Below are positions 1-7,590 of a stretch of DNA of 20,057 nucleotides, piece by piece. The position numbers and the translations under genes were made by a program. Below the pieces are notes generated by a model that saw only the letters and a program-made list of their open reading frames with translations, ran no database searches and was not told where the DNA came from. This DNA comes from a virus, in the IMG/VR virus record IMGVR_UViG_3300048027_000331, positions 1 through 20,057 of that record; one strand, written 5' to 3'. Each line of letters starts with the position of its first letter. The stretch's first letter is position 1.

Positions 1-3000
1 CCTTTGTTATAGGTCAGGATTATGCAAATGTTACTGAACTAGTAGCGTCATCGGAGTTTATAGACTGTATAGCGTCAATGACTGGTATTTTTCAAAGTGT
101 TGTTATAACCACACCCCCACCAAACCCATTAAATCTTGTTTATGGTTCAGTTACTTTAGATTCATCAACATCAACAACTTTTACCTTACTGATGCCTGTT
201 AATGTTCACACAACAGACGATACACCAGCAGACGCAACAGATAATGATGACCCAGCTTTTCAGACAGATATAAACGAAGTATTTACACTTGAAGATGGTT
301 CAAATCTTAGAATAAAAGATACAGTAAGTAATGTATCTTTAAAATCTAATAGAAGTTTTGAAGTTGGGCTTTGTTATTTAGATTCACATGGTAGGTATTC
401 AAGTATACTGCTTCCAAAAGAATCTTTAGGTGAGTCTATAAGTGAGGTTTTTGTGCCAATAGCAAATTCTGTAAATCTTAATAAACTAAGAATTAAACTT
501 TTTAATAATCCTCCATATTGGGCTGATAGGTATAAATGGTTTGTAAAGGTAAACAAGGGACTTCATTATAATTTATATGCAACCATATTTTACGAAGACC
601 AAATCTACAGATGGATACTTTTACAAGGAGCTAATTTAGGAAAATTAGAAGTTGGAAAAAACTTAATTGTAAAGGCTGATGATAACGGTCCGCTACAACA
701 AGAAGTGAAAACAAAAATTCTTGAAATTACAACCAAAAACGCTACAGACGAGGTGGCTGCAGGTCAAGGGTGGATTAATGGAAATGCAGATAGTTCAGGT
801 GACCCATTAGTGGAATTAGCAGGAACATTTGTAAAAATAAGACCCAATGGATTCACTTTAGATTTTAACCCAGATAACTTTATTAATTACTCATCAAGCA
901 GGAGATTTGGTAGAGGTGGTGGGTCTGGTACTAATACAATCTGGATTCCAAAAGGAAGTAGTAGTGCTTTGGGCTTGTTAATATTGGGGAATTCTGGTCA
1001 ATTAAATGAAGGTCTTCTTCAAAAAAAAACTAGCGCACCTGGAGTAAGCCCTATAGAGTGGTCTGATATTGCTATAACACCAGGGACTCAAATAAAATTG
1101 GAGTTGGTTTATAGTGAAAGTGATGGTAGTCCTAATTTTAATTATTTCAAAGAATGGACTTCTAATAATGAGTATGTAAGTACACCAACAAGAAACGCTC
1201 TTCAGTTATTTTTTGATAGCGAAACAAATTTCACAAAAACAGAAGACTATGCTATGAGTGGTTATGATACAGCCACATCTATTAGGTTTAGAGTTCCTTC
1301 TCTAAATGATGAAAATGAAGGCTTCAAGTTAGTCATAGCAAAATCTAATTCGTCAATGGCAGGAAGATGGGTTATGAGAGTTCAGGCTACAGAAGGGACT
1401 GCAACTTTTGAATCCTCTAGATTAACATGTAATTTAAATCTTGTTTTAGTTACCACATTAGGAATTTTTGAAACAGAGCCAGATGATATAGATAACGATA
1501 TTTATTACGAAACAGAAGAAACTTTTTTGATTGAAAATGGCCTTCACAAAGGAAATGAGCAAGACCAAACATCTACATTACCTGCTATTTCTAAACTAGG
1601 ATTTGGTAATTGCTTTAGTTTTGGTAATGGGGTAGAATCAGTCAGGGTCAAAGACGATAGGTTTTTACCTTCTTTTGATATAAAATCAAGACCAAATATA
1701 GCTATAGTTGAGGGATATGAAAGAAAAGAGGATACTAATAAGCTTATATATAGTGGGCCGTTTAATGAAAACAGCGGATATAATACACTAAATGAGTTTA
1801 ATTCAAGTAGAGGTATAACAAAGTACATGGACATGAAATATGGTTCTATACAAAAGCTTTTTGCAAGGGAATCTGATTTAATAGTTTTTCAAGAAGACAG
1901 AGTTTCAAAGGTCTTGTATGGAAAAAATATACTTACAAGTCCTGACGGAACTGGTAGCTTATCTCAAATAGAACAAGTTTTAGGGCAAGACGTTCCTTTT
2001 TCTGGAGAATACGGTATTTCTTTAAATCCAGAATCTTTTGGCTTTTATGAAGGTAAAATGTATTTCTCAGACGCAAATAGAGGTACTGTTTTAAGATTGG
2101 GAGGAGATGGAATAACACCGATATCTTATATTGGAATGAAATCTTTCTTTAAAGAAAATCTTTACAATAATAAAAATAATTTTAACATAGGTGGATTTGA
2201 CCCTAAATATCATCAGTATGTGTTATCAATGAGTAGCGTTCAGATGCCATCAGAACCACTTGAACTTGATTGTGCTTCTGTATTCACAAAAACACTTGCT
2301 GGAACATTTACATATAGTTTAAATGTAGGTCAATTCCCAGGAACTGCAACTGTAGGTTACAGCACAACAGGAACTATATCAATTTCTATTGTGTACAACG
2401 GAAATACCTATGGTAGCACAGGTTTGACTGGAACAGGAACTGTTACATTTCCTGTAACATCTAGTGATTTAGAGACAACAAATTTAGCCACCGTACAAAT
2501 AACGCCTGTAGGGGTGGTTACTGCAACAATAACTCATGTTTGTCCAGTTCCAGAAACGCTTGAAATAGTTCTTATTGTTGTTAATGATTCACAAGAAGCG
2601 AGTGAAACAATTATAAATAGATATAAGCATAATGGAAGTAACGGGAATAATTATAATTCTGAATTAGATGTATTTGATTTTGATGAATTAACAAGGTTTG
2701 AGACTATATCTGGATTTATGGGAGGAGATGTTATACCAGACAATGGAGATACGGTTACTATTTCCTCATTGAAACAAATAGGAGTTCACACTGGAGATTT
2801 TAATGAGTGTAATAGTTTGGGATATCTTGTTTCTGAGGCCAGTTTAACAGTTCAAAACGTAGTAGACCAGGCCACATATCCAGCAGTTACAACCACTACA
2901 ACTTCCACAGAAGAGGAAAACATTGCAACATTTACATTTAACAGAACTAATACAAGTCAAAAATTGTATTTAGTGTGGAACTATATTGATAATCTTCCCG

Positions 3001-4076
3001 TTTTAGTTAATGATACTGTGACAGGAATTGCTAATGGTGGAAGTAGTGTAATTAATGTAGTAGCTAACGACACAATTCCTTCACCATTCACTATTACAAT
3101 AGGAACACAACCAACAAATGGAACAGCTGTAGTTAATGCTAATAACACTATTACATATACACATACCTCGGGTAACAGTTTAAATGACAGCTTTACTTAT
3201 ATCGTAAGTAGGGGTGGAGCTTGTACTGCAGAAGCCACTGTAACAACGGAAGCCCTTGCAATTACAGTAGATACATATATTTACATATATTTTGATGATT
3301 CTGGCTCTATGAATAACACAGAGGCAGAGCTCCAAACAATGAGAGCTGGAGCCTTAAAATCCACTCTTCAGGACCTTTACGCAACAGGAGGGACTGAATC
3401 AAGCGGTAACACAAACACAGCTACTAATGGTAGTGATGAATACGATGCTAAGGTAACTATTGTTTATGGAGCTACTGGGGGGTGGACAAATGAGAGAACT
3501 TTTGCTGCTATTGGTGATAATGACGTTAATGATTTCATAGCCACGAACACACACAACTCGTTTCCTTCAGATGCAGCTAATGTTATAGTAATGGTTTTCC
3601 AAGACGAAGCGAGTGCTGGTTATCACGATTCTAGAACTAGCGGTAGTTTTAATAATGACGCTAGAACAAATAATTATAACACAGATATGGCTGATATAAG
3701 GTCAAGAGTTACCTCTTTAAACACCTCTAATTCATCTTTTTATAGGGGAGTTGTTTTTCAAGTAGAGGATAATTCAGGAAACCCAGACTATCCATTTAAA
3801 GCGTTTTTGCAGGCTGTTGAAGGCGGTACTGCTTCAAACTACACAGGAACAAATGGATTAAGTGATTTGATGACAGGAAGCACGCCTACGTTTGTTTTTG
3901 AGTATGATATTGAAGACAGTACAAGCAATGATGCTACTGCTCCATTTAAGCCAGGCTCCACAACTGATAGATTTGACCAATGGCAATATTACTATCTATA
4001 TTGGATGACACACGCACTTAACACGCTAGGATATACACCAGATGGTCAAAGTTGGCCAATAATAATAGACGACTAA
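1..4076 (+). CDS. Tail nozzle/muzzle-like protein with Ig-like, Big_9-like and VWA domains (5' partial)
   Basis: Probable tail protein that joins the tail tip to a host-binding module. The first ATG is at 78, but the frame has no stop back to the window edge (first full codon at 3), so the true start is probably outside. Numbering below uses the ATG at 78. Residues about 510-715 (FSFGNGVESVRV, NENSGYNTLNEF, LIVFQEDRVSKVLYG, GGFDPKYHQYVLS) resemble the beta-propeller of crAss-like muzzle and T7-like nozzle proteins. Residues about 720-970 are Thr/Ser-rich Ig-like beta segments. About 973-1060 resembles a Big_9/cadherin-like domain (VVANDT, TNGTAVVNANNTITYTH, DSFTYIV). About 1063-1290 is a VWA fold with the MIDAS motif DDSGSM at 1073-1078 and a later VIVMVFQDE strand. 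No signal peptide is needed in a virion protein. The nozzle assignment is moderately sure; the VWA call is strong. The next gene starts 4 nt after the stop. Confidence 0.75.
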   Translation, partial: FVIGQDYANVTELVASSEFIDCIASMTGIFQSVVITTPPPNPLNLVYGSVTLDSSTSTTFTLLMPVNVHTTDDTPADATDNDDPAFQTDINEVFTLEDGSNLRIKDTVSNVSLKSNRSFEVGLCYLDSHGRYSSILLPKESLGESISEVFVPIANSVNLNKLRIKLFNNPPYWADRYKWFVKVNKGLHYNLYATIFYEDQIYRWILLQGANLGKLEVGKNLIVKADDNGPLQQEVKTKILEITTKNATDEVAAGQGWINGNADSSGDPLVELAGTFVKIRPNGFTLDFNPDNFINYSSSRRFGRGGGSGTNTIWIPKGSSSALGLLILGNSGQLNEGLLQKKTSAPGVSPIEWSDIAITPGTQIKLELVYSESDGSPNFNYFKEWTSNNEYVSTPTRNALQLFFDSETNFTKTEDYAMSGYDTATSIRFRVPSLNDENEGFKLVIAKSNSSMAGRWVMRVQATEGTATFESSRLTCNLNLVLVTTLGIFETEPDDIDNDIYYETEETFLIENGLHKGNEQDQTSTLPAISKLGFGNCFSFGNGVESVRVKDDRFLPSFDIKSRPNIAIVEGYERKEDTNKLIYSGPFNENSGYNTLNEFNSSRGITKYMDMKYGSIQKLFARESDLIVFQEDRVSKVLYGKNILTSPDGTGSLSQIEQVLGQDVPFSGEYGISLNPESFGFYEGKMYFSDANRGTVLRLGGDGITPISYIGMKSFFKENLYNNKNNFNIGGFDPKYHQYVLSMSSVQMPSEPLELDCASVFTKTLAGTFTYSLNVGQFPGTATVGYSTTGTISISIVYNGNTYGSTGLTGTGTVTFPVTSSDLETTNLATVQITPVGVVTATITHVCPVPETLEIVLIVVNDSQEASETIINRYKHNGSNGNNYNSELDVFDFDELTRFETISGFMGGDVIPDNGDTVTISSLKQIGVHTGDFNECNSLGYLVSEASLTVQNVVDQATYPAVTTTTTSTEEENIATFTFNRTNTSQKLYLVWNYIDNLPVLVNDTVTGIANGGSSVINVVANDTIPSPFTITIGTQPTNGTAVVNANNTITYTHTSGNSLNDSFTYIVSRGGACTAEATVTTEALAITVDTYIYIYFDDSGSMNNTEAELQTMRAGALKSTLQDLYATGGTESSGNTNTATNGSDEYDAKVTIVYGATGGWTNERTFAAIGDNDVNDFIATNTHNSFPSDAANVIVMVFQDEASAGYHDSRTSGSFNNDARTNNYNTDMADIRSRVTSLNTSNSSFYRGVVFQVEDNSGNPDYPFKAFLQAVEGGTASNYTGTNGLSDLMTGSTPTFVFEYDIEDSTSNDATAPFKPGSTTDRFDQWQYYYLYWMTHALNTLGYTPDGQSWPIIIDD

Positions 4077-4080
4077 TAAT

Positions 4081-4854
4081 ATGAGTTTAAAATTAGGAAA
4101 TAGAACAATAACATTTGATGAAGTTTATAACGTATGGACTTCTTTTCATTCATATGAACCAGAATGGATGGAAAGACTGGGTGCTAATTTTTATACATTC
4201 AAAGGTGGAGAGTTGTATATTCATGACGAAAACGAAACAAGAACTAGTTTTTACGGTATTTCTTATGGGTGTGATGTTACTTATTCAGCAAACAAAAACC
4301 CTTCGGAAATTAAATTATTTAAAACAGTTAATTTAGAGTCAAACTCTAATGGTTGGTTTGCAGAAATAACATCTGAACTTGAATCAGGTAGAATAGGAAC
4401 CAACTCTAATTTATTGTTTGAGGAAAAAGAAGGCATGAGGTATGGGTATATTAGAAGATATGAAACTGATAGATTAAACTTCAATAAATTGTCTGTAGTT
4501 GGTTTAGGTAACTTACAAAGCGAACCAGCTGCAAATCAATTTGCGTTAACAGATAACATACCAAATCAAGTCCAGGCAAATAATGCCGATGGTCTCGGAG
4601 GCGATGAGCTTTATTTTAATAGTGGCTCTACGCAGCTTATTGGTACTATAGATAGCTATGTTGACAATGTTATAACAGTAGCTTCAACCGATAATGACCC
4701 AGGTGTAGGAGATTTTCTTTTTGTTGTCAAAAACGCAGAAGCAGAGTCTTTTGGATTGAGGGGTTATCATGCAAAAGTAAAATTAATAAACAATAATACA
4801 GATTTTGTAGAGTTGTTTGGTGCGAATAGTGAGGTATTTAAGAGTTACATCTAA
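4081..4854 (+). CDS. Tail nozzle/muzzle-like protein, C-terminal part as a separate gene
   Basis: Structural protein of 257 aa beginning 4 nt after the stop of the VWA tail gene (TAA-TAAT-ATG), so probably translated by reinitiation or coupling. The N-terminal pattern (ITFDEVYNVWTSFHSYEPEW, FYTFKGGELYIHDE, SFYGISYGCDVTYSANKNPS, then KLFKTVNLES) resembles the last propeller part of muzzle proteins of crAss-like and related Bacteroidota phages, which in my recollection normally continues directly from the repeat that ends the propeller region of the upstream gene. Residues about 185-257 form a beta-rich tail (GDFLFVVKNAEAE, LRGYHAKVKLINNN). I see no enzymatic motif, transmembrane segment or signal peptide. 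It is most likely a tail-tip component assembled with the upstream protein. That it is the split-off C-terminal part of a nozzle protein is inference. Confidence 0.65.
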   Translation: MSLKLGNRTITFDEVYNVWTSFHSYEPEWMERLGANFYTFKGGELYIHDENETRTSFYGISYGCDVTYSANKNPSEIKLFKTVNLESNSNGWFAEITSELESGRIGTNSNLLFEEKEGMRYGYIRRYETDRLNFNKLSVVGLGNLQSEPAANQFALTDNIPNQVQANNADGLGGDELYFNSGSTQLIGTIDSYVDNVITVASTDNDPGVGDFLFVVKNAEAESFGLRGYHAKVKLINNNTDFVELFGANSEVFKSYI

Positions 4855-4868
4855 AATTCGTATATTTG
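4837..4868 (+). promoter_or_regulatory. Bacteroidota-type promoter for the ejection-protein genes
   Basis: A perfect -7 box of the form TAnnTTTG (TATATTTG, 4861-4868) lies in the only sizeable gap of the plus-strand arm. A TTTA at 4837-4840, 20 nt upstream, sits where the -33 TTTG element is expected. The start codon at 4893 follows after a short A-rich leader. The -33 box has one mismatch and overlaps the end of the upstream gene. The consensus is established for Bacteroidota sigma factors; use here is inferred. Confidence 0.5.
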
Positions 4869-4892
4869 TATAACTATATATAGAAGAAAAAA

Positions 4893-5618
4893 ATGGCATT
4901 TTTAACAACAATGGGATTGGTAACTGGAGGTTTAGGCTCCGTTAATCAATTTATACAAGGAGGTAAGATGAAAAGGCAAGCCTCAGATATGCTTGCTGGT
5001 ATAAGGGATGTTGAGTTAACTAATTTAGCAGAAAACCTAAAACCTTCTTTAGCAGCCGAAAGAACAGCAATACAGGGTATAAATCAAAGCATGTCTAATG
5101 CTGTAGATGTTGCTGGAACTATGGATGCTGCTCAAGCTATGGCTATGTTGGGTTCAGCACAAGGTCAGGCTTTTGACCAACAAACAAAAGTTTTTGATTC
5201 AATTCTTCAGAAAGAGTCTGATTTTGACGTAATGCGAATGGAACAAGAAGTAAAAAACAGAGATATACTGGAGGCGAGAAACATGGCGAAACGTCAAATG
5301 GCTATGGGACAAATGCAGGCTGGGGCTGAAATGCAAAGCGCAGCTGTAAAGGATTTTGCAACAACAGCTGTTAGTGCTGGTGTGGCTCAAGAAGCCGCAC
5401 AGGCTGAGGCAGGCTTTACAGACCCTAAAGCCCTTAGATTAAGTAAAAAAGCATCTAAATTTGGCGTAGGTAAGGATAAGCTTACTGAGGTCTACAATGC
5501 AAGTGGTACAGCAGGTCTTAAACAACTAGTAAAAGACAACAGACCTGATTTTAAAGATGGTAAATTTGCTCAGTTCTTTTCAGGTATTGGTAGTAAAATA
5601 GGAAGCTTGTTTAATTAA
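4893..5618 (+). CDS. Small internal virion (ejection) protein, T7 gp14-like by position
   Basis: A 241-aa protein, mostly helical and rich in Ala, Gln and Met (for example residues 75-175, with MAKRQMAMGQMQAGAEMQSA). The N-terminus starts with a short hydrophobic, Gly-rich stretch (MAFLTTMGLVTGGLGSVNQF) that could insert into or associate with membrane. The C-terminus ends in a Gly/Phe-rich segment (FFSGIGSKIGSLFN). Size, helical character and place (after the nozzle genes and before a 654-aa and a 2249-aa helical protein) match the smallest of the three internal core proteins of T7-like podoviruses, which form a channel through the cell envelope for DNA entry. There is no catalytic motif. 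The gene is the first after a promoter candidate. The role rests mainly on gene order and composition. Confidence 0.6.
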   Translation: MAFLTTMGLVTGGLGSVNQFIQGGKMKRQASDMLAGIRDVELTNLAENLKPSLAAERTAIQGINQSMSNAVDVAGTMDAAQAMAMLGSAQGQAFDQQTKVFDSILQKESDFDVMRMEQEVKNRDILEARNMAKRQMAMGQMQAGAEMQSAAVKDFATTAVSAGVAQEAAQAEAGFTDPKALRLSKKASKFGVGKDKLTEVYNASGTAGLKQLVKDNRPDFKDGKFAQFFSGIGSKIGSLFN

Positions 5619-5624
5619 TATAAT

Positions 5625-7589
5625 ATGGGATACTCAGGGGGAATATATTCAAAGCCAATTTTAGGGGGGTTTTCAGATGTTGCAAATCTATATCTTCAAG
5701 GGAAGATGCAGGTTATCAATATTAGACAACAAGTAAGACAGCAAAGAAGTGAAGAGCTTCAGGCTTTGGCAGAACAAGCCGCTGAAATAGAGGCTACTGG
5801 TGTTTCTGAGATAGACAAGCTTTATCAACAGGGTGCAAATGACTTAAGACAAGCCGCTAGTGATGCTCATACATCCAATATACTTGGTCAAACTAATAGA
5901 GGCGTAGCAACTGCGCGCGTAAATAACTACACATCACAAGCCTCACAGTTAGCAAATGCGTCCACTATCATCAAAACAAAAGTTGATGAGATGGACAAAG
6001 AAATATTAAACGGAAAAGTAAACGATTATTCGAGAGCAAAGTATTTAAGAGGTTGGTTTACTGAGCAAAATTTAGTCCCAAGGTATATAAAAATTCCAGT
6101 CGACCCCAATGACGCATCAAAAGGTTATACACAGGTGCCACAATACCAAACAATGGGCACTGAAATGATTGACGGAAAACTTCATTATAGAAAAACATCT
6201 AATTTTCTTAATACAAACACTGGGGTAGAAGAAGTTCAAACTCGATTGACAAGTATAAACGAAATGAGCAATACGCCTGATTTATTTATGCAGTTTGATG
6301 TTAATGATTATGTTAAGGAATCAACAAATGCAATAGGTCAAAGTCAAGCAGTTGATTTAGTGCCAGGACAACCTGCTGGAAGCCCTCCTCCATTTACAAG
6401 TCAACAAACAATAACTGCACAAGGAGGAAATACTCAAATATACACAAGAGTTATAGCTCCATCAAGATTAATTCAGGTGGCTGATATGATAGAAACAGAT
6501 ATTAATGCTGTTCTACAGGATGATAAAAAAGTTATTTCTATTCTATCTGAATATTATAATGCAAGGGCGATTGGAGATGAAGGTTTTGGTGGTATGAAAG
6601 ACCAAAGTCAAATTAATGATTTATTTGGAGAGACAGAGTATACAGACCAATCTACTGGAGTTGTAACAAAAATACCTCAATTTTATGATAAAAATGGTGA
6701 TGGCATTACTTTAACTAATACAGATTCAAGCGGCAATATAATAGACCCAACTATAATTCAGTTGGATGCGTATAATAACGAAGAGATTACAGACGACCAG
6801 AGGTCTATTGTGGGAGCTATACTAAGAAAGAAAATGCTTAATGCGTTTAACATAAAGCTTTCTGATTTCAAAATAAGAGATATATTAAAAGCAAAAAAAC
6901 CTAAAGGTGACGAATCCTTAAGCGTTTTAGCTTCAGTTTATACAAAGAATGGTCAAACAACTACAACAGACTTTGATAATATTAACACCATGATTTCATT
7001 AACAGAAGCACAAAACGCCAATAACACAAGCCTTACCACTCAAATATTGCAAGAAAGGAATACAAATGGTTTTACTACGAGAGGGTTTAATAATCAAGTT
7101 GCCGCAACAGTATTTAAACCAACAAATGAGTATGGTAGTATTAACATAGGTAATGAGTTCCAGGAAGTCTTAAGTGAAAATATGCTTATTTCTGACCTTT
7201 ACAACAAAAAACTGGATAAAATAAGAGGAGTAGGCTTCTCTGAAGACCCATCTGGAACTGGTAATTCTAGAATATTCGTTACTGGTGATGTTATAGTTGC
7301 AGAGACTGAAGCGGATTGGAATCAAACATCTGGTGGTCAAAACGCTGCCTCTTCAGGATACTCTACAAACTCAAAACAACAAGTCGTAAGTGAATCTGTT
7401 TCTGTTTTAGAAGATTCTAAGATTCAAAGATTATATCAAAATTTATATGCTAATGTTCCAGGTTTTGACGCTAAAATGCGAGGTTTAGGGTTTACTGGGC
7501 CTACTGCAAAAAGCTCTACCTTTGGCAATAGCGCTTATGTCGATGCTATAATTACATATATTAAAGATAAGAAAAACAACGCACTATAA
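5625..7589 (+). CDS. Middle internal virion (ejection) protein, T7 gp15-like by position
   Basis: A 654-aa protein that I do not recognise by sequence. Residues about 20-130 are strongly helical and Gln/Ala/Glu-rich (QQVRQQRSEELQALAEQAAE), as expected for a coiled coil. The middle is mixed and carries many polar Asn/Thr/Gln runs (for example VPGQPAGSPPPFTSQQT around 245-262). The C-terminus (about 600-654) is a compact region ending in basic residues. There is no signal peptide, membrane segment or enzyme motif. It lies 6 nt after the 241-aa gene and 1 nt before the 2249-aa gene, so all three are probably co-transcribed. Length and position fit the middle core protein (T7 gp15, about 750 aa) of the ejectosome. 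This is a synteny-based inference; a neck or tail protein remains possible. Confidence 0.55.
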   Translation: MGYSGGIYSKPILGGFSDVANLYLQGKMQVINIRQQVRQQRSEELQALAEQAAEIEATGVSEIDKLYQQGANDLRQAASDAHTSNILGQTNRGVATARVNNYTSQASQLANASTIIKTKVDEMDKEILNGKVNDYSRAKYLRGWFTEQNLVPRYIKIPVDPNDASKGYTQVPQYQTMGTEMIDGKLHYRKTSNFLNTNTGVEEVQTRLTSINEMSNTPDLFMQFDVNDYVKESTNAIGQSQAVDLVPGQPAGSPPPFTSQQTITAQGGNTQIYTRVIAPSRLIQVADMIETDINAVLQDDKKVISILSEYYNARAIGDEGFGGMKDQSQINDLFGETEYTDQSTGVVTKIPQFYDKNGDGITLTNTDSSGNIIDPTIIQLDAYNNEEITDDQRSIVGAILRKKMLNAFNIKLSDFKIRDILKAKKPKGDESLSVLASVYTKNGQTTTTDFDNINTMISLTEAQNANNTSLTTQILQERNTNGFTTRGFNNQVAATVFKPTNEYGSINIGNEFQEVLSENMLISDLYNKKLDKIRGVGFSEDPSGTGNSRIFVTGDVIVAETEADWNQTSGGQNAASSGYSTNSKQQVVSESVSVLEDSKIQRLYQNLYANVPGFDAKMRGLGFTGPTAKSSTFGNSAYVDAIITYIKDKKNNAL

Positions 7590-7590
7590 G

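Noticed and set aside
1544-1834. 96-codon minus-strand open frame inside the tail gene
   Set aside because: Shadow of the propeller-like region of the tail protein; low-complexity product and no supporting operon context.
3264-4076. Variable region of a diversity-generating retroelement at the end of the tail gene
   Set aside because: The end is a VWA fold, not a C-type lectin; there is no template repeat or reverse transcriptase in the window.
4060-4083. Programmed frameshift joining the VWA tail gene and the 257-aa gene
   Set aside because: No slippery heptamer near the stop, and the 257-aa frame is closed by a TAG at 4066-4068 shortly upstream; reinitiation is simpler.
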